Below are positions 27,346 to 35,834 of a DNA stretch of 64,000 nucleotides, piece by piece; within the stretch, counting starts at the first letter, position 1, and every line of letters begins with the position of its first letter. The stretch is from Pseudomonadales bacterium (GTDB lineage Bacteria > Pseudomonadota > Gammaproteobacteria > Pseudomonadales > Ketobacteraceae): positions 91,248-155,247 of the forward strand of contig NZXG01000023.1 of assembly GCA_002701845.1 (NCBI GenBank), given 5' to 3'. Below the pieces are notes generated by a model that worked only from the letters and a program-made list of their open reading frames with translations, was not told the DNA's origin and made no database searches. Position numbers and translations under genes: made by a program.

Positions 27346-30300
27346 ATGCTGATTTCCGATGTCTCCGTACGGCGGCCGGTATTTGCCTCGGTTATTTCCC
27401 TGTTATTAATTGCCTTTGGCCTGGTGGCGTTCGACCGACTGTCCCTGCGTGAGTATCCCCGCATCGATCCACCGGTGGTGACCATTGAAACCACCTATCC
27501 CGGTGCCGCCGCCAGCGTGGTGGAAACCCGCATCACCCAGATTATCGAAGAACGCATTGCCGGTATCGAGGGTATTGAATTCGTGGAGTCCGTGAGCCGG
27601 GACGGGGAATCGCGGATCACCATCGAATTTGATGTGCAGCGGGATATTGATTCCGCCGCCAACGATGTGCGGGACCGGGTCTCGGGGGTTTCCGATAATC
27701 TGCCGGCAGAGGCGGACCCGCCGGAAGTGCAAAAACAGAGCGGCGACGACGATGTCATCATGTGGCTGAACCTGGTGGGTGAGGGCATGACGGTGCCGGA
27801 GCTCACCGATTACGCCGACCGTTATCTGGTGGACCGGTTTTCGGTGCTGACCGGCGTGGCCCGGGTGCGGGTGGGTGGCAGTCAGCGTTATGCCATGCGT
27901 ATCTGGCTGGATCGCAACCGGCTGGCGGCCCGGGGCCTTACCGCCAACGACGTGGAAGCGGCCTTGCGCTCGGAAAACGTGGAGTTGCCCGCCGGCGCCA
28001 TTGAAAACGACAGCCGGCAACTGACGGTGCGGGTGCAGCGCTCCTTTGCTGATGCCGATGACTTTGCGGGCCTGGTGCTGGCCCGGGGGGACAATGGCTA
28101 TCTGGTGCGACTGGGTGACGTGGCCCGGGTGGAAAAGGGCACCGAAGAGAGCCGGGTGCTGTTCCGGGGCAATGGCATTCCCCAGGTGGGGATCGGTATC
28201 GTCAAACAGTCCACCGCCAACACCATCGAAGTGGCCCGGGCGGCGAAACGGGAACGGGGCCGGGTGAATGCCACTCTGCCGGATCATATGAGTCTGGAGC
28301 AGAGTTACGATTCCTCGGTGTTTGTGGAAGATGCCGTGCAACAGGTCTATACCACTCTGGCCATTGCCATCGGCCTGGTGGTGCTGATGATCTACCTGTT
28401 CCTGGGTAGCGCGCGGGCCATGCTGGTGCCGGCAGTCACTGTGCCGGTGTCGGTGATTGCGACCTTTATCGCGTTGTTGATTCTGGGGTTCTCGGTGAAT
28501 CTGCTGACCCTGCTGGCACTGGTGCTGGCCATCGGCCTGGTGGTGGACGATGCGGTGGTGGTGCTGGAGAACATCGTGCGGCGAATGCAGGAATACGGTG
28601 AACCGCCCCTGCTGGCCGCCTATCGCGGTGCCCGGCAGGTGGGCTTCGCGGTGATTGCCACTACCCTGGTGCTGGTGGCAGTGTTTGTGCCTATCGCCTT
28701 TTTACAGGGGGACTTGGGACGACTGTTTTCTGAATTTGCCCTCACCATGACCGCGGCGGTCTGTTTCTCCACTCTGATTGCGCTCACGCTTTCCCCCATG
28801 CTGGCATCGAAACTGCTGCGCAATACCGACAACCAAAGTGCCGTGGTGCGGCTGGTGGACAACGGTTTTGCCTGGTTGCGCGAGGGTTACAGCCGCAGCA
28901 TACGGTTTTGTATGGAGGCACCCTGGGTGGTGGTGGTTGCCTTCCTGCTGCTGTTAACCGCCACCTACTTTCTGTTCAAGAGCATTCCCTCGGAATATGC
29001 GCCGCGGGAGGATCGTGGTGTGTTCTTCCTGCTGGTGAACGGGCCGGAGGGTGCCACCCACGACTATATGCTGAAGTACATGGATGAAATTGAACGCCGC
29101 ATGATGCCCTACGTGGAAAATAATGAAATCAAACGCCTGCTGGTGCGCACTCCCCGCAGTTTTGGCAATACGGAAAACTTCAATGATGGCCTGGTGATCA
29201 ATGTGCTCACCGGCTGGTCCGAGCGTCGCAGCGGTTTCGTGATCATGGAAGAGGTGCGCCAGAAACTGGCGGATTTGCCTGGGGTGCGGGCATTTCCGGT
29301 GATGCGGCAGGGATTTGGCGGCGGCGCGCAAAAGCCGGTGCAATTCGTGCTGGGCGGTGGCACCTATGAGGAGCTGGCCCAGTGGCGTGATACGTTGATG
29401 CAACAGATCCAGCAGAACAATCCGGGCCTGGTGGGCATCGACTGGGACTATAAGGAAACCCAGCCACAGTTGAAGGTGGTGATTGATTACAATCGGGCGG
29501 CGGACCTGGGGGTGTCCATCGGCACCATCGGCCGCACTCTGGAAACCATGCTGGGCTCACGGCGGGTGACCACCTTTATGGAGCAGGGCGAAGAATACGA
29601 TGTGATTCTTGAGGGTGAGCGGGATTATCAGAACACACCGGTGAGTCTGCAGAATATTTATGTTCGGTCCGAAAGATTGCAGCAGCTGGTGCCGCTGGCG
29701 AATCTGGTGCAACTGGAAGAATTTGCCGGCGCCACCGCTTTGAATCGTTATAACCGGGTGCGGGCCATTACCCTGGAGGCCAACCTGGCGGAGGGTCTGT
29801 CCCTGGGGCAAGCACTGTCGTATCTGCAGGATCTGGTGCGGGAACATTTACCAGCGGAGGTGACCATCGATTACAAGGGACAGTCCCTGGATTTCCAAAC
29901 CGCCGGTGGCAGCGTGGTATTTATATTTCTGCTGGGGCTGATGGTGACCTTTCTGGTGCTGGCGGCGCAGTTTGAAAGTTACCTGCACCCATTCGTGATC
30001 ATGTTGACGGTGCCCCTGGCCATGTGCGGCGGTCTGCTGGGGCTGTACCTCACCGGCAGCTCCCTCAATGTCTATTCCCAGATCGGATTGATGATGCTGG
30101 TGGGACTGGCCTCCAAAAACGGTATTCTGATTGTGGAATTTGCCAATCAGCTGCGGGACCAGGGCACCGCTTTTAAAGACGCCATCCTGGAAGCCACCCA
30201 GGTGCGGTTTCGCCCTATACTCATTACCGGTATCACCACCGCGGCGGGTTCCCTGCCGCTGATCCTGTCCTCCGGCGCCGGCGCGGAAACCCGTCTGGTT

Positions 30301-30453
30301 ATTGGCGTGGTGGTGCTGGCCGGGACCCTGGCCGCAACCTTCTTTACTCTTTTCGTGGTACCCGTAGCCTACGAAATTCTGGCCCGCCGCACCGGTTCAC
30401 CTGGTGATGTGGCGCGACACCTCGCGCAACAGGAACAGAACCATCCGCAATAA
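27346..30453 (+). CDS. RND multidrug/solvent-type efflux pump (HAE1 family)
   Basis: Inner-membrane proton-driven pump of 1035 residues. Recognisable segments: the N-terminus MLISDVSVRRPVFASVISLL, TYPGAAASVVETRITQIIEE, the TM4 pair of acidic residues in LAIGLVVDDAVVVLENIVRRM, GTKDAIL-like coupling region near TAFKDAILEATQVRFRPIL, and the final GVVVLAGTLAATFFTLFVVPV. The paired Asp in TM4 places it with HAE1 drug pumps, distinct from the metal pump at 10874. Substrate unknown. Confidence 0.94.
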   Translation: MLISDVSVRRPVFASVISLLLIAFGLVAFDRLSLREYPRIDPPVVTIETTYPGAAASVVETRITQIIEERIAGIEGIEFVESVSRDGESRITIEFDVQRDIDSAANDVRDRVSGVSDNLPAEADPPEVQKQSGDDDVIMWLNLVGEGMTVPELTDYADRYLVDRFSVLTGVARVRVGGSQRYAMRIWLDRNRLAARGLTANDVEAALRSENVELPAGAIENDSRQLTVRVQRSFADADDFAGLVLARGDNGYLVRLGDVARVEKGTEESRVLFRGNGIPQVGIGIVKQSTANTIEVARAAKRERGRVNATLPDHMSLEQSYDSSVFVEDAVQQVYTTLAIAIGLVVLMIYLFLGSARAMLVPAVTVPVSVIATFIALLILGFSVNLLTLLALVLAIGLVVDDAVVVLENIVRRMQEYGEPPLLAAYRGARQVGFAVIATTLVLVAVFVPIAFLQGDLGRLFSEFALTMTAAVCFSTLIALTLSPMLASKLLRNTDNQSAVVRLVDNGFAWLREGYSRSIRFCMEAPWVVVVAFLLLLTATYFLFKSIPSEYAPREDRGVFFLLVNGPEGATHDYMLKYMDEIERRMMPYVENNEIKRLLVRTPRSFGNTENFNDGLVINVLTGWSERRSGFVIMEEVRQKLADLPGVRAFPVMRQGFGGGAQKPVQFVLGGGTYEELAQWRDTLMQQIQQNNPGLVGIDWDYKETQPQLKVVIDYNRAADLGVSIGTIGRTLETMLGSRRVTTFMEQGEEYDVILEGERDYQNTPVSLQNIYVRSERLQQLVPLANLVQLEEFAGATALNRYNRVRAITLEANLAEGLSLGQALSYLQDLVREHLPAEVTIDYKGQSLDFQTAGGSVVFIFLLGLMVTFLVLAAQFESYLHPFVIMLTVPLAMCGGLLGLYLTGSSLNVYSQIGLMMLVGLASKNGILIVEFANQLRDQGTAFKDAILEATQVRFRPILITGITTAAGSLPLILSSGAGAETRLVIGVVVLAGTLAATFFTLFVVPVAYEILARRTGSPGDVARHLAQQEQNHPQ

Positions 30454-30539
30454 GGCAGCGGCGCTTAAATTGAATTGAGATCTAAGCTTTGTTACTCTGA
30501 ATTTCGTTCAGAGAGTCCCCGGCTGCGGCACAGTCAGTT

Positions 30540-30998
30540 ATGACAAAAATCCTCCTGCCTCGCGTCTTTTTCAGGGTTCGTTTCCTGCTTTTATGTGTCA
30601 TTTTGGTGCAAGCACCGGCCGTTTGCGCCGCCAATCCGGTGCATCTGGAGGCTTCCGCCCAAAAAGTAAGCGAAGGTTTTATTTCTTTGAACTGGAATGA
30701 ATTTTCCGGTCAGGCGCCAATCCGGTTACAGGTCAGTGAGCGGTCGCAATGGACCCGGCCGCTGCGGGAGTTGTCCCTTACCGGCCAGACCCGGGTCCAT
30801 CTCAGTGGCTTTCCTGACGGCACCTTCAACGCCCGTCTGGTGGATGCCGGCGGTCAGGTGCTCAGTAACACGGTGCAGTTTCGCGTGCAGCACCGGGATC
30901 TGGGGCTGGCTGGCGCATTGTTCGCCCTGGGGGCCCTGTTGTTTCTGGCACTGGTGGTGACCCTGATCCGTTTCTCCGCAACTTCACAACAACAATAA
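30540..30998 (+). CDS. Secreted, membrane-anchored protein with an FN3-like domain
   Basis: A 152-residue protein with a signal peptide (FLLLCVILVQAPAVCAA), an all-beta domain of about 85 residues that reads like a fibronectin type III fold (SEGFISLNWNEFSGQAPIRLQVS, then TRVHLSGFPDGTFNARLVDAGG), a C-terminal membrane helix (AGALFALGALLFLALVVTLI) and a short tail. It lies 15 bases before the symporter gene, so it heads that operon. It may sit in the periplasm beside the transporter. I cannot name a family beyond the fold resemblance. Confidence 0.7.
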   Translation: MTKILLPRVFFRVRFLLLCVILVQAPAVCAANPVHLEASAQKVSEGFISLNWNEFSGQAPIRLQVSERSQWTRPLRELSLTGQTRVHLSGFPDGTFNARLVDAGGQVLSNTVQFRVQHRDLGLAGALFALGALLFLALVVTLIRFSATSQQQ

Positions 30999-31013
30999 GC
31001 GAACCCGGAGCTT

Positions 31014-32435
31014 ATGTATTCAGCACAGATTTCCCCCACAACCGCGGTCATTATCCTGGTGCTGTTCGGGGTGGCCTGGGTTGGCTTTGGCTGGTGGCTG
31101 GGCCGCAGCAATCGCACCGTGGACGACTTTATGCTGGCGGGGCGCAATGTGGGCCTGGCCCTGGCGTCCGCCACCGCCATGGCCACCTGGGTTACCAGTA
31201 ATACCACCCTGGTGGCGCCTCAGCTCACCTATCAGTTCGGGATCTGGGGCATGGTGGGCTACTCCATGGCCGCCCTGGGCCTGATTCTGTTCGCGCCCAT
31301 GGCCCGCCGCATCAAGACCCTGATGCCGGAAGGCTTTACCTGTGGTGACTTTATCCGGGTACGTTATGGCCGGGGGGCCTGGTACGTATTTCTGGTGGTC
31401 TCCTTCTTTTACGCCATGGGCTGGCTGATCAGCCTGGGCATGGCCGGGGGCATCCTGCTGAACGCCCTCAGCGGGCTGGACTATCACCTGGGCATGACCG
31501 TGATTCTGGTGATCTGCGTGGGCTACACCCTGCTGGGGGGGCTGCGGGCGGTGATCGCCACCGACTTCATTCAGACCCTGATTATCCTCTGTGGGGTGCT
31601 GTTTATCGGTTATGTGTGCTGGCGCGATGTGGGGCTGGAAACCATCTATACCACCGTGCAGGCAGAGCAGCCCCAACTGCTGAACCTGTTGTTCCCCGCC
31701 GCCATTATGTTTCTGTTCAATAATCTGTTCTTTGGAATTGGCGAAATTTTTCATTCCAATGTCTGGTGGTCCCGGGCTTTTGCCTTTCGGGTGGGGGTGG
31801 GCCAGCGGGCTTACCTGCTGGCCGGGCTATTGTGGCTGCCCATTCCCATTGTCACCGGCTTTATTGCCCTGGCGGCACCGGCCCTGAATCTGTATCCCCC
31901 CAGCCCGGATATGGTGGGACCCATGGTGGCCGCAAAATTGCTTGGCAGTGTGGGGGCGGTGTTCGTATTTATCGTGGTGTTCTCGGCCCTGGCCTCGAGC
32001 CTGGACTCGCTGCTGGCGGCCACCAGTGATCTGCTGACGGAAGACGTGTATCGGGGCATTCTCAAGCCCAATGCCAGCAAGGCGCATTTGTTTCGCGCCG
32101 GCAAATGGGTGATTCTGTTGCTGGGCCTGGTGACCTGGCTGTTGTGCCTGCCCCGGGTCACCACCCTGGGCGAGCTGTTGAACTTTACCGGCGCCTTCGT
32201 GGCCAGCACCATCTGGCCCATTGTGCTGGGGCTGTACCGGCCCCGCCTGGGCGGGCTCTATGCCGGGCTGGCCATGGCCGGCGGCACCATCAGCGGTCTG
32301 GTGGCGTATTTTCAGATCGGGTTTTACGTGGCTGCGCTCACCGCTTGCCTGGTGTCGCTGCTGGTGTGCCTGATCGGCCTGGTGTCACACAACGCGGAAT
32401 TTCACTGGCAGCGCTTGCAGCGCATGGAGAGGTAA
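31014..32435 (+). CDS. Sodium:solute symporter, DUR3-like
   Basis: Inner-membrane transporter of 473 residues with about 13 helices. The SSS family motifs are visible: DDFMLAGRNVGLALASATAM, the sodium-site region WVTSNTTLVAPQLTYQFG, and GYTLLGGLRAVIATDFIQTL. The TWVTSNTTL...YQFGIWG and FAPMARRIKTLMPEGFT segments remind me of the DUR3 urea-transporter branch; this is pattern memory, not a search. The neighbours act on carbamoyl groups, which would suit uptake or export of urea or a ureido compound. GGAG lies just before the ATG. Confidence 0.85.
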   Translation: MYSAQISPTTAVIILVLFGVAWVGFGWWLGRSNRTVDDFMLAGRNVGLALASATAMATWVTSNTTLVAPQLTYQFGIWGMVGYSMAALGLILFAPMARRIKTLMPEGFTCGDFIRVRYGRGAWYVFLVVSFFYAMGWLISLGMAGGILLNALSGLDYHLGMTVILVICVGYTLLGGLRAVIATDFIQTLIILCGVLFIGYVCWRDVGLETIYTTVQAEQPQLLNLLFPAAIMFLFNNLFFGIGEIFHSNVWWSRAFAFRVGVGQRAYLLAGLLWLPIPIVTGFIALAAPALNLYPPSPDMVGPMVAAKLLGSVGAVFVFIVVFSALASSLDSLLAATSDLLTEDVYRGILKPNASKAHLFRAGKWVILLLGLVTWLLCLPRVTTLGELLNFTGAFVASTIWPIVLGLYRPRLGGLYAGLAMAGGTISGLVAYFQIGFYVAALTACLVSLLVCLIGLVSHNAEFHWQRLQRMER

Positions 32436-32436
32436 T

Positions 32437-32559
32437 GTGTTAATCAGTGAGACCTGGTTTGAATGGCTTATCCTGGGGGCGCTGCTGATCACCTGCGCGG
32501 CGCCACTGATACTGACTGGCCTGTTGATCGCAGATTGGAAACGGGGTGATCTATGGTAA
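32437..32559 (+). CDS. 40-residue single-pass membrane protein between symporter and carbamoyltransferase
   Basis: A GTG one base after the symporter stop opens 40 codons. The stop overlaps the ATG of the carbamoyltransferase gene by 7 bases. The product starts MLISETWFEWLILGALLITC, has one hydrophobic helix and ends ADWKRGDLW. Tight packing on both sides and a clean membrane helix argue that it is real. It may be a small subunit of the symporter, as known for other SSS transporters, but it does not resemble the DUF4212 type I know. Below usual length limits, so easily missed. Confidence 0.6.
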   Translation: MLISETWFEWLILGALLITCAAPLILTGLLIADWKRGDLW

Positions 32560-33635
32560 ACGGTGTAAAAGGTGAGCGCGTTGAATTTCAGCGCAAGGTG
32601 CCGGATGTCTATGGGGACGCGCATCCCAAGGGGCTGCTGAAGGCCATTCAGGAGGATGGTGAGCACCTGAAGCAACTGGCGTCGCAGCATATTATCTCTT
32701 CGGATCAGTTTGATCGGGATGTGCTGCTGCAATTGTTCCGGCTGGCGGCCAAGTTTGAAAGCAACCCGCGCCGGTTTCGCACCCCGTTGCAGGGTAAGAT
32801 TCTGATCAGTGCCTTTTATGAGCCCAGCACCCGCACCCGGTTGTCTTTTGAAAGCGCCTGGCACCGGCTGGGGGGTGATATCATGTCCATCACCGACCGC
32901 TCCACCACCGGCATTGCCAAGGGCGAAAGGCTGTCTGACGTGGGCGAGATGTTCAACAACTACGGTGATTGCGTGGTGTTGCGGGATAACAACGAAGCCT
33001 CGGTCACGGAAATGATGCGCAGTCTGCGGATTCCCATTATCAATGCCGGTAACGGCCTGGACGAACACCCCACCCAGGCGCTGGCGGACCTGTACACCAT
33101 CTTCAAGTGGGCCCCCTCGCTGCTGGTGGAAGGCTCCACCGAGCAGCCCCCCATTCGCATGGGCGTGGTGGGGGTCCCCAATAAAATGCGCACGGTGCGC
33201 AGTTTGTTGAAGATGCTGGCCATCTTCCCCGAGGTATTGGAAGAACTGGTGATCATCCATGATGCGGAAGGTGATCGCATCTGGGATGAGGGGCAGCTGG
33301 AGCAGCTGGAGGAGGCCGGAATCCGCATTACCACCTCCAGCGATATCAACGAAGTCCTGCCGCGCCTGGACGTGGTGTATATCAATGCCATCGCCTGGAA
33401 AGGGGATGGGTTTGAATCCTACGGTTCCCGTTTTGTGCTGAATCGTAATTCCCCGTTGAAGAAAAATGCCATCATACTGCACCCCCTGGCCCGGGGTGAT
33501 GAGCTGGCGACGGAACTGGATGGTACACCCCACAACTGGTATTTTTCCCAGGCCCGGGGCGCCGTATTTTTGCGGATGGCCCTGCTAACCTGCATGTGTG
33601 AACGCATTGAGCGGGTGATGGACGTTTGGATGTAA
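32553..33635 (+). CDS. Aspartate/ornithine carbamoyltransferase-family enzyme with altered acceptor site
   Basis: A 360-residue carbamoyltransferase, about 50 residues longer than catalytic ATCase at the N-terminus. Carbamoyl-phosphate residues are intact: FYEPSTRTRLSFE (88-100), AKGE (122-125, the 80s-loop lysine), Arg144 (where ATCase has Arg105), HPTQ (172-175), and Arg213 in MRTVRSL. The aspartate-contacting RxQ motif of ATCase (Arg229, Gln231) reads INAIAW (277-282), with Ala at both positions by my alignment, and HPLPR is HPLARGDE (310-317). So the acceptor is probably not aspartate. The neighbours are an asparagine-synthetase-type enzyme and a carbamoyl-amino-acid hydrolase, not pyrimidine genes. 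I withhold pyrB. Confidence 0.85.
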   Translation: MVNGVKGERVEFQRKVPDVYGDAHPKGLLKAIQEDGEHLKQLASQHIISSDQFDRDVLLQLFRLAAKFESNPRRFRTPLQGKILISAFYEPSTRTRLSFESAWHRLGGDIMSITDRSTTGIAKGERLSDVGEMFNNYGDCVVLRDNNEASVTEMMRSLRIPIINAGNGLDEHPTQALADLYTIFKWAPSLLVEGSTEQPPIRMGVVGVPNKMRTVRSLLKMLAIFPEVLEELVIIHDAEGDRIWDEGQLEQLEEAGIRITTSSDINEVLPRLDVVYINAIAWKGDGFESYGSRFVLNRNSPLKKNAIILHPLARGDELATELDGTPHNWYFSQARGAVFLRMALLTCMCERIERVMDVWM

Positions 33636-33672
33636 TGCCCACTGGGGCTGGTAGTAACGACAGGAGATATTT

Positions 33673-35691
33673 ATGTGTGGCATAGCCGGTGTGTTTAACC
33701 GCGATCCAGAGCAACCCATTCCCTCACAATTACTGGTGAACATGGCTGCCATCCAATACCATCGCGGGCCGGATAATTTTGGTTACGCCAATCCGGAGGG
33801 GTTGGGGCTGGGGCTGAGCCATGCCCGGCTCTCGATCATTGACCTTAATGAAGAACGTGGGCGGCAGCCTCTGATATCGCCGGACCGGCAGTTCTATCTG
33901 GTGCACAACGGCGAGTTTTACGACTTCCAGCGCATCCGCGCCATGCTGGTGGCCAATGGCGCCCGCTTTGCCAGCAAAAGCGACTCCGAAATCATCCTGC
34001 ACCTGTATCCCCGCTACGGCATGGAAAAAACCCTGCAGTTTTTGCGGGGAGAATTCGCCTTCGGTTTTTACGACCGCAGCGAAGACTGCCTGTATCTGGT
34101 GCGGGACCGGTTCGGCATCAAACCCCTGTACTGGACCGAAACTGACGAGGGTGTGGTGTTCGGCTCCGAACTGAAAGTGCTGTTCGCCCACCCCGGCGTC
34201 AAGCGCCATCTGAGCGCCACCGGCACCTATCATCAGTTAATCCAGGTAATGGTACCGGGCAGCACCGCCTTCGATGGAATCCATCAGGTGCCCCCCGGCC
34301 ATATGATCAAACTGCAGCGCAAGCCCGGCGGCCAGCTGACCATCAGCCAGAAAAAATACTGGGACATCGATTTTCCGGTGGCCGGCGAGCACGTCAATCA
34401 CCATGATGAGGGCTACTATATCGAAGGGGTGCGGGATCACCTGCTGGAAGCGGTGAACCTGCGGTTGAATGCCGACGTCCCCGTGGGCTGTTACCTGTCC
34501 GGGGGCATCGACAGCTGCTCGATACTGGGTTTGTCCGCCGCCGCGAGGCAGGATCCGGTGAAAGCCTTTACCATCGGTTTCGACAGCAGTGAATATGATG
34601 AAACCGCCGTGGCCCGGGAAATGGCGGATATGACCGGCGCCGATCAACTGGTATTGAGCGTGTCGGCGGATCACCTGTACGACAACTTTGCCCGTACCAT
34701 CTGGCACACGGAACGTACTATCTATAATACGTTGGCGGTGGCCAAACTGCTGATGAGTGAAACCGTTAAAGCCAATCGGTACAAAGTGGTGCTCACCGGA
34801 GAGGGTTCGGACGAATTGTTCGCGGGCTATCCGGCGTTCCGTCAGGACATGTTCCTGTACGGATTGGATGATCTCCCCGCCAGCCTGCGCAAGGAATGGC
34901 AGTCCAGCCTGGAGGAGAGTAACCAACTATTCCGGGGCGCCATGTTGCCGCGGGAGGATTTCAACTCTCAGGCCATGAGCGATGTGGTGGGCTTTACCCC
35001 CACCTGCCTGCAAAACTGGCTGCATTGTCATGAATTTGCCATGGCCATGCTCAATCCGGAATGGCGCCAGTCACTGCAGGACTACGACGCTGGCGCCGCC
35101 ATTGCCGCCACCTTCGATGCCTCGCAACTGGATGGTCGCCATCCCCTGGACAAGGCCCAATACGTCTGGATCAAGACCATGTTGGAAGGCCAGATCCTTA
35201 CCTGGGGCGGGGACCGGGTGGATATGGCCAACTCCATGGAAGCGCGGCCGGCATTTCTGGATCACCATCTGGCGAAATTCGCCACCAGCGTACCGCCGCA
35301 ATTGCGGATCAAAGGCGCCACGGAAAAATACGTTCTGCGGGAGGCCATGAAAGGACTGCTGCCGGAGACCCTGTACAAACGCCAGAAATTCGCCTTTATG
35401 GCGCCGCCGGCCCACACCGACAAGAAAAAGTGGCAGTCACTGATGACCCTGATGCATGAGTTTGCCAGCAAAGAAAAAGTGGAAGCCGCCGGCCTGCTGG
35501 ACAGCGCTGCTATCGACAAAATGATCAAGGATCACGAAAACCCGGACATGGACCGGGAAACCAAAGTGCAGCTGGATGCCGTGATCAACCACGTCCTGGG
35601 CGTGCAATTACTGCATCACCACTTCGTGGAACAGGACATCCCCAAACTGGCCCAGCAACGGGCCGACGAACTGGGCTGGCACGCGGCTTAA
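33673..35691 (+). CDS. Glutamine-dependent asparagine synthetase-family amidotransferase
   Basis: A 672-residue two-domain enzyme. N-terminal nucleophile Cys2 in MCGIAG, the glutaminase motifs RGPDNFG (31-37) and VHNGEF, then the ATP-pyrophosphatase domain with YLSGGIDSCS (274-283) and LTGEGSDELFAGYPAF. All catalytic signatures are present, so it should transfer ammonia from glutamine to an acyl-adenylate. It is longer than AsnB (about 555) and nearer the long AsnO/AsnH-like paralogues that modify special substrates. It is 37 bases downstream of the carbamoyltransferase with AGGAG 6 bases before its ATG. Plain asparagine synthesis is possible; a special acid substrate made by its neighbours is my alternative. 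Confidence 0.9.
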   Translation: MCGIAGVFNRDPEQPIPSQLLVNMAAIQYHRGPDNFGYANPEGLGLGLSHARLSIIDLNEERGRQPLISPDRQFYLVHNGEFYDFQRIRAMLVANGARFASKSDSEIILHLYPRYGMEKTLQFLRGEFAFGFYDRSEDCLYLVRDRFGIKPLYWTETDEGVVFGSELKVLFAHPGVKRHLSATGTYHQLIQVMVPGSTAFDGIHQVPPGHMIKLQRKPGGQLTISQKKYWDIDFPVAGEHVNHHDEGYYIEGVRDHLLEAVNLRLNADVPVGCYLSGGIDSCSILGLSAAARQDPVKAFTIGFDSSEYDETAVAREMADMTGADQLVLSVSADHLYDNFARTIWHTERTIYNTLAVAKLLMSETVKANRYKVVLTGEGSDELFAGYPAFRQDMFLYGLDDLPASLRKEWQSSLEESNQLFRGAMLPREDFNSQAMSDVVGFTPTCLQNWLHCHEFAMAMLNPEWRQSLQDYDAGAAIAATFDASQLDGRHPLDKAQYVWIKTMLEGQILTWGGDRVDMANSMEARPAFLDHHLAKFATSVPPQLRIKGATEKYVLREAMKGLLPETLYKRQKFAFMAPPAHTDKKKWQSLMTLMHEFASKEKVEAAGLLDSAAIDKMIKDHENPDMDRETKVQLDAVINHVLGVQLLHHHFVEQDIPKLAQQRADELGWHAA

Positions 35692-35790
35692 AGGTGCGGG
35701 CTGTGTGCGAAGGGGTACATAATTGCGGAGTGCCATGACGAAAGCCACCACAATAGAGGCCCTGAAGCGGGCAGGCTGAATCCAGACCGT

Positions 35791-35812
35791 CAGCGGCCAA
35801 GGACGGCCGCTG
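35791..35812. terminator. Hairpin between convergent genes
   Basis: Perfect 8-base stem CAGCGGCC / GGCCGCTG with a 6-base loop, in the 143-base gap between the stops of the amidotransferase (+) and the hydrolase (-). There is no T run on either side, so it may be only a transcript-end stabiliser. Confidence 0.35.
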
Positions 35813-35834
35813 TCGAGCGCACCGACCCCGACAA

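Noticed and set aside
32553..33635. Housekeeping pyrB
   Set aside because: The aspartate-contacting RxQ motif is absent, the protein is longer, and neither pyrC-like nor other pyrimidine genes are adjacent.
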